A stretch of DNA of 39,963 nucleotides, from positions 1 to 39,963 of the forward strand of contig PDON01000034.1 in the NCBI GenBank assembly GCA_002742935.1, read 5' to 3'. Below the pieces are notes generated by a model. That model was not told where the DNA came from. It was given only the letters and a program-made list of their open reading frames with translations, and did no database searches. A program made the translations under genes and the position numbers. Shown here in pieces: positions 1-8,931 of the stretch (position 1 is the first letter of the stretch; the number at the start of each line of letters is the position of its first letter). Origin of the DNA: Candidatus Cloacimonadota bacterium (lineage in GTDB: Bacteria > UBA4055).

Positions 1-164
1 ACATAGTATTTTTTGGAGAAATATCAGATCGTTTTATTATTGAGCAATAATTTTTGAAAAATTATAGGAATTTTAAAGTCTCATGAAATATGCGGGTTAG
101 TAATACTATTGTTTACCTGTTTGTTCTCTAATTTAAGGATCTTTTGAAACTAAGGAGTAGAAAT

Positions 165-1172
165 ATGAAGTTCTTAACGATTTTAATCCTTATACTTACA
201 ACTAAACTATTACCTCTTGATATAAAGTTATCAAAAATATGCTCTAAAGATATTCTTTCTATAAATAGCAAAGGATTATTAAATGGTATCGTTTTTGATG
301 ATGATAAATTTTATATTCCCGATGGAGATAAAAATTGTATCTGTGTTACAGATCTAGAGTTTAACAAACTAGCAACTATTGGTAGAAAAGGAAGTGGACC
401 TGGAGAGTTTCAAAATTTAACATCAATAGTTGTAGATGATAAAAATATCTTTGGATTGGATTATAAAAAAAGAGAACTATCCATATTTGATAAGAATAGT
501 TATAAATATAAGTATTCATTAGAAACAGGTAATGATAGAGTTTTTGAAATTTTTAGAATTGGAGATAATATTATAAATCGTTCTCTAAAGATTGATTATA
601 AAACAGGTCTATTTGGTGGGACGGTAAAGAAAATAATATTTGCTAAGAATAGAAAAATTGAATACAAAGAAATATATTCAAAGTATAGCAATCAAAAGTT
701 AAGAAATGGAACATCTTTTCCCTTCTTTTTATCTGTAAACAGTAATAAAGCAATCATAAACTTGAAATCAGATAATAATTTCCATTTTTCGATAATAGAT
801 TCATCTTTAAATATCTTAGATATTAAGAAAAGATATAAAAGAAAATCTATTACTAAAATAGATAGGGATTTACAAAAGAGAGGTGCTTTTGGGAAAAACA
901 AGTATAAGCCTGCATATTATGAGGTCTATAACTTGGAAAACAGTTTAATTGCCGTTAACATATCTGAGGATAGAAAACCATCCAATAAAGATAAGTTTCT
1001 AGTCGATTTATATAAGTTTGATAAATATTTAGGTAGATTAGAGTTTAAGTTTATGGATAGTATTAATGAGTATGATTCATCAAAAAATATCTATTTTGTG
1101 GATAAATATTTAATCATTTTAGATAAGGAAAGTTCCATAGCTGATATTTATACCTATGAAATTGTGGAGTAA
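165..1172 (+). CDS. Secreted 6-bladed beta-propeller protein, paralog 1
   Basis: 335-residue protein that I assign to the 6-bladed beta-propeller family common in Bacteroidota (DUF5128/BF3164-like, NHL-type blades). A hydrophobic N-terminal signal segment follows Met-Lys. The family hallmark GRKGSGPGEF lies near residue 85, followed by blade-like repeats of D..N.IF..D and S.FD, and the C-terminus ends in D.YTYEI. The ATG at 165 is chosen over an upstream TTG at 144 because GGAG sits 7 nt before it and the signal peptide then begins properly. There is no lipobox Cys, so it is probably periplasmic or secreted. It is the first of three paralogs transcribed together; only 6 nt separate it from the next. 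The ligand or partner is unknown. Family assignment is good, function is not known. Confidence 0.85.
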   Translation: MKFLTILILILTTKLLPLDIKLSKICSKDILSINSKGLLNGIVFDDDKFYIPDGDKNCICVTDLEFNKLATIGRKGSGPGEFQNLTSIVVDDKNIFGLDYKKRELSIFDKNSYKYKYSLETGNDRVFEIFRIGDNIINRSLKIDYKTGLFGGTVKKIIFAKNRKIEYKEIYSKYSNQKLRNGTSFPFFLSVNSNKAIINLKSDNNFHFSIIDSSLNILDIKKRYKRKSITKIDRDLQKRGAFGKNKYKPAYYEVYNLENSLIAVNISEDRKPSNKDKFLVDLYKFDKYLGRLEFKFMDSINEYDSSKNIYFVDKYLIILDKESSIADIYTYEIVE

Positions 1173-1178
1173 ACCATT

Positions 1179-2183
1179 ATGCCCAAAATTCTTTTAAATC
1201 TAATTATTGTAAATTTACTTTTAGGATTTTCTTTAAAAAAAGAGATTAAAAAAGATTATTCAGACTCTGGTTTAAATATACATCTTAGTGATTATTATGG
1301 AAAAGACAATAGTGAAGATTGCAACTATTGTATCTCTAAAGGAAGAGGGTTTACAAACTCAATCGCAAAGTTAGACAAGGAATTTAATACAATTAAGGTC
1401 GTTGAAGCTCACGGTTCAGGTCCTGGAGAATTAATAAACCCTACCCATTCATTTTTTAATAATGGGAAACTATATATTACTGATCATAAAAGAAAGATTA
1501 TAAATATTTATGATTCAGATCTTAATTTTATTAAGCATATTAATAGTAAGTTTGATTTTTTAAACCTTAAACCTTACTCTGATTCCCTTTTTGTTGGCAA
1601 ATATCTTTCTGTAAAACCTAGTAAGGTTAAAAATAAATATTTTTTTGTTCATTCTCTATTTGATCAAGATTTTAATGAGGTTATTAAACTTAATGAAGCT
1701 AACTCTAAAAAAAATATTAGCTCTATCTGTGATATAGATTATAATAGTGGTAAAATTTACATTGTAGAAAACTCTTATGATTTTATAATTCATATCTTTA
1801 ATAGTAAGGGAATAAAACTTGAAACAAAGGTCAAAAGAAGACCTAAAATAAGATTTAGTAAATCTGAAATTAAAGGTGAAGATAATTGGTTTGTGGGAAT
1901 TGATGGAGAGAAATACAAGTACTCAATCTTACTTTTTGCTGTTGATGGTAGTGGAGGATTTTATATCTCACCTAGTTATACAGTGTTTAAAGATAAAGAT
2001 AGGTTTAAATTTCCTTTACACCATTATGATAAGGATCTTAACTTGATTGATAAAATGAATGTTGATTTCATAAAAGGTTACTATAATAGAATAAGTGGTA
2101 AAACAACTAAAATTAAAAACGGAAAACTTATTGCAAATGACTTCTTCAATAGTATTTTAGAGGTTTATAAAATAGAAAAATAA
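1179..2183 (+). CDS. Secreted 6-bladed beta-propeller protein, paralog 2
   Basis: 334 residues, second of three tandem paralogs. It has an N-terminal hydrophobic signal segment (about residues 3-18) and the family motif AHGSGPGELINP near residue 85, followed by YITDHKRK and IYDSD blade segments. The last blade ends in LEVYKIEK, aligning with the ends of both neighbours. The ATG is preceded by GGAG inside the end of the upstream gene, so translation is probably coupled to it. As with its neighbours, no enzyme motif is visible. A binding or scaffold role at the cell surface or in the periplasm is only an inference from the fold. Confidence 0.85.
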   Translation: MPKILLNLIIVNLLLGFSLKKEIKKDYSDSGLNIHLSDYYGKDNSEDCNYCISKGRGFTNSIAKLDKEFNTIKVVEAHGSGPGELINPTHSFFNNGKLYITDHKRKIINIYDSDLNFIKHINSKFDFLNLKPYSDSLFVGKYLSVKPSKVKNKYFFVHSLFDQDFNEVIKLNEANSKKNISSICDIDYNSGKIYIVENSYDFIIHIFNSKGIKLETKVKRRPKIRFSKSEIKGEDNWFVGIDGEKYKYSILLFAVDGSGGFYISPSYTVFKDKDRFKFPLHHYDKDLNLIDKMNVDFIKGYYNRISGKTTKIKNGKLIANDFFNSILEVYKIEK

Positions 2184-2214
2184 CAGTTTCTGAGCTATTA
2201 CTAGGAGAAACCCA

Positions 2215-3246
2215 ATGAAAATTTATACTATATTAATTTTAATCTCTATTCTCTTTTTATACGGAAAACCCTCTTTTAAATTAGATCTCGAAAGTAAAGT
2301 TTCAATAGATATAAACTCTATTGACGAAAGGTTTATAACTTTTGGAGGGTTTTATATTGATAACTCTGATAATCTTTTTATCGTTGAGGGGTATAAACAA
2401 TTTATAGTTGTAGTATCTCCAGAGGGTAAGGTTTTAAATAGATTTGGAGCTAAAGGAAGTGGTCCTGTAGAGTTTTCTTTCATAAATGGTATTGGATTTT
2501 TTGATAGAGAGATAGTTCTTGGTGATATGCTTGAAAAAAAATTTACCTTTATTGACTCTAAAGAATATAAACATATAAAATATCTACCTTTTTTTAATAG
2601 GCAAGATTATGTTATTAATTTTTTCTCTAAGGGATTTATTGGATCAAAATTTAATATTATGGAAAATAGGATAGATGGAAGTGAGTGTTTTATTTATAAT
2701 TTTGAAAGGGATCAGTACAAAAAGTTGAAACAATTTAGCTTTGATATTAAGGGTAATGGAAGAGGTAATTTTGCAATAGACAGATACAAAACTCCAAAAC
2801 AAGCTACAGATGAAATAAAATATATTTATCTATTCCAACAATCTTGTTCAAAGTATGAAATTTCAATGTATGATATTGAGGGTAATTTTATCAAAAATAT
2901 CTCAAGAAGATATAGAAATATCCCTTTCTCAAAACATGAAAAAGAGATTAGAAGAATGCTTGGTGCAGAAAAGAGAGATAAGTTTAGTATCTATAATATT
3001 TTTGCTGATAATGGATACTTATTAGTAAATAAAGCTACTCATATAAGAAGAGAAGAGGATCAGAGTAAGTTTTATGTAGATATCTACAAAGATGGGGAGT
3101 TTATAGAAGAAACAATATTAGATTTTATAGATGGTTTTAATTGTTGGCATGCAAATAATAGTTTTAAAATAAAAAATGGAAAAATATACATATTTAATGG
3201 AGATGAAAATATTTTAGATATTTATAAATACGAGATAACAGAATAA
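2215..3246 (+). CDS. Secreted 6-bladed beta-propeller protein, paralog 3
   Basis: 343 residues, third tandem paralog. The signal segment covers about residues 3-18. The family motif is present as GAKGSGPVEF near residue 80 (Gly to Val change at the sixth position of the core), with blade features such as D.LF.VEGY and FTFIDS, and the end ILDIYKYEITE matches paralog 1. The start is supported by AGGAGA 6-7 nt upstream of the ATG. A 31-nt gap separates it from paralog 2 and no terminator is visible between them, so one transcript is likely. It converges on the minus-strand ATPase gene with only 24 nt between the stop codons. Confidence 0.85.
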   Translation: MKIYTILILISILFLYGKPSFKLDLESKVSIDINSIDERFITFGGFYIDNSDNLFIVEGYKQFIVVVSPEGKVLNRFGAKGSGPVEFSFINGIGFFDREIVLGDMLEKKFTFIDSKEYKHIKYLPFFNRQDYVINFFSKGFIGSKFNIMENRIDGSECFIYNFERDQYKKLKQFSFDIKGNGRGNFAIDRYKTPKQATDEIKYIYLFQQSCSKYEISMYDIEGNFIKNISRRYRNIPFSKHEKEIRRMLGAEKRDKFSIYNIFADNGYLLVNKATHIRREEDQSKFYVDIYKDGEFIEETILDFIDGFNCWHANNSFKIKNGKIYIFNGDENILDIYKYEITE

Positions 3247-3270
3247 TGCTAAACTTATTATTACAAATTC

Positions 3271-4839
3271 CTACCTAATCTCATCTAAACCCATAACTAT
3301 AAAATCATCCACATTTCTATCCTCTTTACTAAAGGCTATTCCTACACAGATGATATCTCTATCGTTAGTTAAATATTTCTCGTAATACTTTTTACTCTTT
3401 ATCTGATCCATAGCAGATTTTGCACTGCTCATTTTAAATTCCATTATGTAGATATAGTTTTCAGTTTTGACTACAGCATCAATTACACCCTTATTTGTTT
3501 TCTCTTCAACCTTAATATCCGTTCCAATAAACATTAAAATCAGGTAGATAACAGTATGATAGTAGCTTTCATATCTTCCACTTGAAAGATTATCCGGAAT
3601 AGATGCAAAAATAGATCTCATAACCTTAATAAAAAGCTCCATATCGTTACTTCTGAAAGCGGAGAGTATCTTTCTCATATTGCTTGAATGGATATCTACT
3701 TGAACTCCAGCAAGTTCAGATCCTAAAAATAGATAAAAAGATCTTCTCACTTCTAAATTTGGATAACCTAGATTATAGGATAAAGAGTAATTATACTTAT
3801 CAATCTCTTTACTTTTTATAGTTAAATATCCTGCTTGAAATAGAAGAACTGTCATATTTATATTTTCTATATTGTATGAATCCAAAGCTTCTTCAGTTAC
3901 ACTCAATAAACCTTTATCATACTCTTTTACATCAATACCTCTTTCCCTTATAAGTTTAAGCAGAAATGTAGCAGTTCCGGATTTAAACCAAAAATTTTTA
4001 AATTCTCTATCATTCAAAAAACTTATTACAGAGTATGGATTATAAACAAAGGTTTTACCATCCCAAGAGTATCCATTGTACCATAATTTTATAAGGTTCA
4101 TTAAACCTTTCCTATCGAGATTAAACTCATCTTCAATCTCTGCTAAATACTCTCTATAATTATCTTCAATCTCTTTTTCGCTATATCCTGTAATATCTGC
4201 ATACTGCTTTTTTATTGTTATATCGGTTAAATTGTTGAGTTCACTAAAAAACGATACTCTACTAAACTTTGAAACACCTGTTATAAAGAGTAGTTTGATA
4301 TGTTTATCCAAATCCTTAACTACAGAGTAGAATTTTTTTAATATCTCTCTATTTTTTTCAGCTGTTTTTATGTCAGTAATATAGTCAATAATTGGCTTAT
4401 CGTATTCATCTATCAAAATAGCAACAGGATTTGTTTTGCTAAGCTTTTGAATAAGTTCTTGAAATTTTACAGAATAATCTCTTTCTTCAAGTTTAATATT
4501 ATACTTTTTAGCAATATTTGAAACAAGCCTATCAAGAGCTTCTGGTAGGGTATAGGTGTCAAGACCAATTCCAGAAAGACTGATTTTTATAACTGGGAAC
4601 CTTTCCTCAAAGTTCCACTTATCATAAATCCAAGTATCTTTAAAAAGATCTTTATTTCCACTAAATAGTTCATCTATAGTATTAACCAATAAGGATTTTC
4701 CAAATCTTCTTGGTCGAGAAAGAAAACAGTACTTTTCATTTTCTATCAGTTTTTTGATGATTTTTGTTTTATCCACATATACTCTATTATGTTTTCTAAG
4801 TTCTGATAGCTCTTGTATTCCTAAGCCTAGCTTTTTCAT
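3271..4839 (-). CDS. AAA-ATPase-like protein with C-terminal PD-(D/E)XK nuclease-type domain
   Basis: 522 residues, matching the AAA-ATPase_like plus PDDEXK_9 (DUF1703) architecture that is abundant in Bacteroidota and many anaerobes. The family's N-terminal YVDKT motif (21-25) is followed by a Walker A variant SRPRRFGKS at 41-49 and a Walker B AILIDEYDKP at about 140-149. Near the C-terminus D454, E467 and K469 form the D...ExK signature of PD-(D/E)XK nucleases. The start is supported by AGGA 7 nt before the ATG and by a promoter just upstream. The biological role of this family is unsettled; it often occurs as many copies per genome. It appears intact and stands alone, with an intergenic repeat element directly upstream. 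Confidence 0.9.
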   Translation of the reverse strand: MKKLGLGIQELSELRKHNRVYVDKTKIIKKLIENEKYCFLSRPRRFGKSLLVNTIDELFSGNKDLFKDTWIYDKWNFEERFPVIKISLSGIGLDTYTLPEALDRLVSNIAKKYNIKLEERDYSVKFQELIQKLSKTNPVAILIDEYDKPIIDYITDIKTAEKNREILKKFYSVVKDLDKHIKLLFITGVSKFSRVSFFSELNNLTDITIKKQYADITGYSEKEIEDNYREYLAEIEDEFNLDRKGLMNLIKLWYNGYSWDGKTFVYNPYSVISFLNDREFKNFWFKSGTATFLLKLIRERGIDVKEYDKGLLSVTEEALDSYNIENINMTVLLFQAGYLTIKSKEIDKYNYSLSYNLGYPNLEVRRSFYLFLGSELAGVQVDIHSSNMRKILSAFRSNDMELFIKVMRSIFASIPDNLSSGRYESYYHTVIYLILMFIGTDIKVEEKTNKGVIDAVVKTENYIYIMEFKMSSAKSAMDQIKSKKYYEKYLTNDRDIICVGIAFSKEDRNVDDFIVMGLDEIR

Positions 4840-4871
4840 AGTAGATTCCTAAAGTAAATTGATACAATTAC

Positions 4872-4900
4872 AATATAGGAATATTTTTATTTTATTGCAA
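4872..4900 (-). promoter_or_regulatory. Candidate sigma70-type promoter for the AAA-ATPase-like gene
   Basis: On the minus strand TTGCAA (4895-4900) and TATATT (4872-4877) are separated by 17 nt. The predicted start point would lie about 26 nt before the ATG, leaving room for the AGGA ribosome binding site. This assumes consensus elements like E. coli sigma70; primary promoters of some Bacteroidota differ. Confidence 0.4.
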
Positions 4901-4918
4901 AACAAGGGGAAGAGAAAC

Positions 4919-5046
4919 GAGATTGCCTTAAAAGTAAGACTTTCAAAAAACGAGTAGTACAAGCAACTATTTTTTATAAATCCATAGCCTAAAACAGTAT
5001 GATATTTGAGGGAAAAAGTGATGACGCAGTAATAGGGAGTTTATCG
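4919..5046 (+). repeat. Intergenic repeat family R1, copy A
   Basis: One of four related intergenic copies (others at 8712, 20702 and 20952). Shared landmarks in order are GAGATTGCC, TAAAA followed by GTNAGACT, AACGAGTAGTACAAG, TTTTATAAATCCAT, and TGATGACGCAGTAAT, then ATCG. This copy is the most diverged. A further AAGATTGCTGAAAC at 5102-5115 could be its displaced right end, with an insertion that holds the 10-bp inverted repeat GATTGGATTT/AAATCCAATC (5064-5073 and 5086-5095). It occupies the gap between the ATPase gene promoter and the 3' end of purC. No coding capacity is seen. Confidence 0.7.
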
Positions 5047-5143
5047 AAAATTGATAGATTCTCGATTGGATTTACCGATAATGGAAAATCCAATCAAGAA
5101 CAAGATTGCTGAAACATTTTAAAAATTATCTCTAAAAAAGTCT

Positions 5144-6037
5144 CTACTTTTTAAGCATATCAAAAGCTTGCCTATACTTCTCACTAGTTACCTTTAAAAC
5201 ATCTAAAGGAAGAGCCGGAGCAGGGAAATCCTTATTCCACTTACCCTCTTTTGTAAGGTTTTCAAGGTAATCTCTCAAATACTGTTTATCAAAACTTTTC
5301 TGACCTCTACCCTCTTCATAATCATCAAGTGGCCAAAATCTCGAAGAGTCTGGAGTTAACACCTCATCAATAAGGAGTAGTTCACCATTATAGATACCAA
5401 ACTCAAACTTAGTATCAGCAATAATAATACCCTTAGTCCTGGCAAACTCACTAGCTTCTTTATACAATTTTAAAGATATCTCTTTTATCTTTTCCGAAAG
5501 ATCTTTACCAATAATCTCTACCATTTTTTCATATGAGATATTTTCATCGTGAAGACCTTGCTCAGCTTTTGTTGAAGGTGTAAATATAGGCTCCGGAAGT
5601 TTTGAAGAGTTTACCAACCCTTTTGGAAGCTCTATACCACAAACAGTTTGAGATCTATTATACTCTTTTAATCCAGAACCGGCTAGATACCCCCTTACAA
5701 TAGCCTCTATAGGAAGAGGTTTACATCTGTGAACAACAATAGATCTACCCTCTAAATACTCTTTGTAAGGTTCTAAAATAGGGAAATCTTTTACAGGATC
5801 TGTAGAGATAATATGGTTCTTAACAACATCGCTAAACTTATCAAACCAAAAGTTTGCAACCTGAGTTAAAACTACACCTTTTTGAGGAATAGGATCATCC
5901 ATAATAACATCAAAAGCTGATATTCTGTCAGTAGTGATAATAAGAAGTTTATCATCATCTATCTCATAAATCTCTCTTACCTTACCTGTACTAAAATGTT
6001 TAAGTTCTTTAATATTAGTTTCTCTCTTAATCTCCAT
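5144..6037 (-). CDS. purC: Phosphoribosylaminoimidazole-succinocarboxamide synthase (SAICAR synthase)
   Basis: 297-residue cytosolic enzyme of purine biosynthesis, joining CAIR and aspartate with ATP to give SAICAR. It is the longer, yeast ADE1-like form rather than the 240-residue form. Diagnostic segments are [10 protein letters not shown] (16-25), [10 protein letters not shown], the [14 protein letters not shown] motif, [10 protein letters not shown] and [14 protein letters not shown]. The start codon overlaps the stop codon of the upstream yfhO-like gene by one base (TAATG), so the two are translationally coupled. No other purine gene is nearby. A purine riboswitch is not apparent. Confidence 0.97.
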   Translation of the reverse strand: MEIKRETNIKELKHFSTGKVREIYEIDDDKLLIITTDRISAFDVIMDDPIPQKGVVLTQVANFWFDKFSDVVKNHIISTDPVKDFPILEPYKEYLEGRSIVVHRCKPLPIEAIVRGYLAGSGLKEYNRSQTVCGIELPKGLVNSSKLPEPIFTPSTKAEQGLHDENISYEKMVEIIGKDLSEKIKEISLKLYKEASEFARTKGIIIADTKFEFGIYNGELLLIDEVLTPDSSRFWPLDDYEEGRGQKSFDKQYLRDYLENLTKEGKWNKDFPAPALPLDVLKVTSEKYRQAFDMLKK

Positions 6038-8436
6038 TATTTAGCCTCTCTTTGTTTTTTAATTTCTAAAATATAAGTTAAAAGTGTAATTAAAATCCCT
6101 AAAACAGTTAAATATTTTCCAACTATATAAGGGGTTGATTCATAATTAAAACTCAAATGGTACTCACCTTTTTCCAAAGGTATAGCTCTATATGTTAAAT
6201 TTGCTCTATAAATGGTATGATCTTTTCCATTTTGATCTGTAACTTTCCAATGAGGCATATAGTTATCTGAAACAAATAGAATACCATTCTCCTTCATATC
6301 AACATCAATTATACAACTATTACCTTCCCATCTATAATCCTTAACCTTTCCAACCTCTTTATTGTCAGATCTAGGTGTAAAATCGATCTTTTCCGGTAAT
6401 AGAATAGTATTTTTAAAGTCAAATTCAGAGTTTAACATTCTCTGTGGAGCGTTATCATCAGAGACCACCTCATACTTGCCTACAGTCCAAGCTCTTGGCA
6501 TATAACTATTATTTGGAATAACCTGAGGTTTACCATCTTGACCTTTAAACAGTATATATTTTACCCCTGAGATATTGAGGAGATTATTTATATTACCACT
6601 GCTTAAACCACTCATTATATTTTTGTCAGTGTTTACACCATCTTTATTAACACCTCTATAGTATCTATGCCACTTGAGTTCATTATCATGGAATCCACCG
6701 AGGGTTTCAATACCGTGAATACCAAGCTCATTTCTACTATAACCATTAGCATTCAACACCCTAAATGGTTCTTTTTCAAGTTGATCTTTAAGCTGATCTA
6801 TTAGAGGATCTGAACTAAACTTAACACCGAGATCTGCTCTATCGACAGTTTTGATAAACTTTTTATTTACCCTATAGGTATCTCCAAAGATTAAAACTCC
6901 CATAATTATAGTAAACACCATTATTGTAAGCTTACCCTTAATAAATCTATCACTTATAACAAGAGCAATAATAGTAATGATTATAGAGATTATTGCTCCA
7001 ACTCTAATCTGTGGTATATAGCTAGAATCTGGCATAACTCCTGTTCCAAAAAGAGAGTTGAAAAGGGAAGGAACTAAAGGAATAATAAAGAGAACAGCTA
7101 TAACGCCACCAAAGATCTTAAACCTCTTTTTTACTATATCATTATACTCCTTACCTACAAAGTTTTCTATATAGTTAAACATAATTGTCATTGCTGTAAC
7201 AGTTGAGAAAGTGAAGAGGTACATAGACATACTTTGACCTCTAAGAAGTTTAACCCCAGGGATAAGTTTATATGCTAAATAGAATAGTGGAGTGTGATCT
7301 ACAAGCGAGTATAGCAGGAAAAATAGTGCCGTTACAGAGAAGAAGATTAGATGAGATTTATATCTTCCTCTATAGATAAATAATCCTAGAAGAGTAAATA
7401 TAATTGGTAGGATTCCACTATATTCACTATTGAGTTTAAACATATTTCTACCCCAATAGGTATCCCCTCTACGGCTTCTCTCCTCCCCTAATCTATTTTT
7501 ATCATAGTACTCTATAACCCTATCTTTACTAATACCGTTTTGGCTTGCCATCTGATCTATCAAAACCTGTTTACTACTACCCTCTCCACAAAACTCAGGT
7601 ACAATAAGGGATACAGCCTCTTCCGGATGAAGTCCCCAAGAGATTGCATGCTCAAAGGAGGTTTTAGCGTCTGTTCCTCTTATGGAGTACTCTTTGTAAA
7701 GATATGGTGGAAGTAGTGATACAGCTCCAATAACTAGACCGAAGATCATAGATAGGGCAAAGTTTGAACCGTTGAAAAAAAGCCCTTTAAGATCTTTGCT
7801 TTTCTTGTATCTTCTAATAACAATAAATATAAAGTAGAAAAAGATAAGCCATAGTCCAAAGTAGGTAACATGAACCCCTGAACTCAAAATCATAAGACCT
7901 ACAATAAAGCCTAGATAGATTAGATTTCTAACACCTTTACCATACATATATTTATGAAGAAAATTAAAAGCTAATGGAAATAGAGCAGCTACATACATTT
8001 TAGCATCATGACCCGGATGAACAAGAGTAACAAACATAGGAGCTGTCATATAGGATAAAGCACCCAAGAAAGATGAGATCCTTTTCATACCAAAGTTTCG
8101 TAGGAAGATAAACATAAATACCCCTGCAAGAAAAACATGGATAACAAGTTTAGCTCCTAGAGCTTTATAGAGAGGTATAAAAAATTTGAGTATTGTAGCA
8201 GGATAAAAGGTATCTCCATGCATAGCATCTACAAATGGTAATCCGGAGGTAATAAATCTATCCCATAGAGGCATCTCCAAATTCTCTTTTACAAAATCTG
8301 CATACATCTGTCTAAAAAAAACACCACTCTCAATTTGATCAGAACTAAAAAGGAGATCATCGGAGAATATGAATCCGGAGAAAAGGATTATTGTAGCTAG
8401 TAGAAAAACTAATATAGGCCATATTTTTTTAATCAT
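6037..8436 (-). CDS. YfhO-family polytopic membrane protein (GT-C type, putative glycosyl transfer role)
   Basis: About 799 residues, with a membrane-embedded N-terminal two-thirds (roughly a dozen hydrophobic segments) and a soluble part near residues 510-760, then a last membrane helix. Recognisable YfhO features are the early acidic loop after the first helix ([11 protein letters not shown]), [15 protein letters not shown], and the late [12 protein letters not shown] and [13 protein letters not shown] segments. In B. subtilis and Listeria YfhO proteins act in lipoteichoic acid glycosylation; in Gram-negative FCB bacteria the substrate is unknown. The ATG at 8436 is preferred over the one at 8448 because GGAG lies 6 nt before it. 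It is coupled to purC downstream by a TAATG overlap. Confidence 0.85.
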   Translation of the reverse strand: MIKKIWPILVFLLATIILFSGFIFSDDLLFSSDQIESGVFFRQMYADFVKENLEMPLWDRFITSGLPFVDAMHGDTFYPATILKFFIPLYKALGAKLVIHVFLAGVFMFIFLRNFGMKRISSFLGALSYMTAPMFVTLVHPGHDAKMYVAALFPLAFNFLHKYMYGKGVRNLIYLGFIVGLMILSSGVHVTYFGLWLIFFYFIFIVIRRYKKSKDLKGLFFNGSNFALSMIFGLVIGAVSLLPPYLYKEYSIRGTDAKTSFEHAISWGLHPEEAVSLIVPEFCGEGSSKQVLIDQMASQNGISKDRVIEYYDKNRLGEERSRRGDTYWGRNMFKLNSEYSGILPIIFTLLGLFIYRGRYKSHLIFFSVTALFFLLYSLVDHTPLFYLAYKLIPGVKLLRGQSMSMYLFTFSTVTAMTIMFNYIENFVGKEYNDIVKKRFKIFGGVIAVLFIIPLVPSLFNSLFGTGVMPDSSYIPQIRVGAIISIIITIIALVISDRFIKGKLTIMVFTIIMGVLIFGDTYRVNKKFIKTVDRADLGVKFSSDPLIDQLKDQLEKEPFRVLNANGYSRNELGIHGIETLGGFHDNELKWHRYYRGVNKDGVNTDKNIMSGLSSGNINNLLNISGVKYILFKGQDGKPQVIPNNSYMPRAWTVGKYEVVSDDNAPQRMLNSEFDFKNTILLPEKIDFTPRSDNKEVGKVKDYRWEGNSCIIDVDMKENGILFVSDNYMPHWKVTDQNGKDHTIYRANLTYRAIPLEKGEYHLSFNYESTPYIVGKYLTVLGILITLLTYILEIKKQREAK

Positions 8437-8634
8437 TAAAAACTCCATAAACTAGGATTTACTGTAAAGCTTATTCAACATTACCCTCAATATAATTTAC
8501 TAAATGAAAAGTTGTTAGCTTTTTTTTAATATATAGTAATTAAAAAAATATGATCTATGGCAATAATGCCTAATTAAGCTTTTAGGTGAAAAAGAAAGTG
8601 AAAGGCAGAAGACGGGAGACGGAAGATGAGAAAT

Positions 8635-8673
8635 TACCCCTCTGTCCTTTGGGCATCTCCCCTTGGAAAGGGG
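8635..8673 (+). repeat. REP-like palindromic repeat R2, copy 1
   Basis: The stretch ACCCCTCTGTCCTTTGGGCA continuing through CCCCTTGGAAAGGGG matches a second copy at 24112-24157 (CTCATCTGCCCTTTGGGTAT and a following TCTCCCC...GGGAGA palindrome). Similar CC.TC.TCTG.CCTTTGGGCATCT sequences are widespread as REP/BIME-type repeats in bacteria. Downstream, TTATGAATTGTA (8679-8690) recurs inverted near copy 2 at 24244-24255. Confidence 0.55.
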
Positions 8674-8691
8674 ATAAGTTATGAATTGTAG

Positions 8692-8711
8692 AGCCGTTGC
8701 GTGCAACGGCT
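8692..8711. repeat. Perfect GC-rich inverted repeat (hairpin)
   Basis: AGCCGTTGC (8692-8700) and GCAACGGCT (8703-8711) are exact reverse complements separated by GT. It stands out in very AT-rich surroundings, between repeat R2 copy 1 and repeat R1 copy B. There is no U-tract on either side, so it is not a standard terminator. Confidence 0.6.
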
Positions 8712-8832
8712 GAGGCTGCCTTAAAAAGTCAGACTGGATAGAAACGAGTAGTACAAGGAATTTAATTTTATGTGATCCATTGCAGAAAAAAATTAGGATG
8801 CAGTAATGCGAAGCTTATCGGAGGTCTGAAAA
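8712..8832 (+). repeat. Intergenic repeat family R1, copy B
   Basis: 121-bp copy beginning GAGGCTGCC and ending GGTCTGAAAA. It contains TTAAAAAGTCAGACTGG, GAAACGAGTAGTACAAGG, ATGTGATCCATTGCAGAAAA and GATGCAGTAATGCGAAG. The TCAGAC near the left end pairs with GTCTGA at the right end. It lies directly after the GC-rich hairpin and before the rho terminator. The 8437-8931 stretch holds only repeats and this terminator; I see no gene in it. Confidence 0.75.
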
Positions 8833-8863
8833 CAAAATAGAGACAGGTTGTAACCTATCTCTA
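8833..8863 (-). terminator. Intrinsic terminator of rho
   Basis: On the minus strand TAGAGA-T-AGGTT, a 2-nt AC turn, then AACCT-G-TCTCTA form a 12-bp stem including one U-G wobble (8838-8863), followed by TTTTGTTTT. It lies about 70 nt after the rho stop codon. The same stem on the plus strand has a C-A mismatch and no U-tract, so the minus orientation is favoured. Confidence 0.8.
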
Positions 8864-8931
8864 CTTTAATTTTATAAACTTTTATGCTTCTATAAACCAA
8901 ATAAATAGATAACTTTTTAATTAAAAAGATA

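Noticed and set aside
8515..8706. A 63-codon minus-strand open frame in the yfhO-rho gap
   Set aside because: It lies entirely over repeat R2 and AT-rich DNA, has no ribosome binding site, and its translation has low-complexity Cys/His/Ser content unlike the neighbours.
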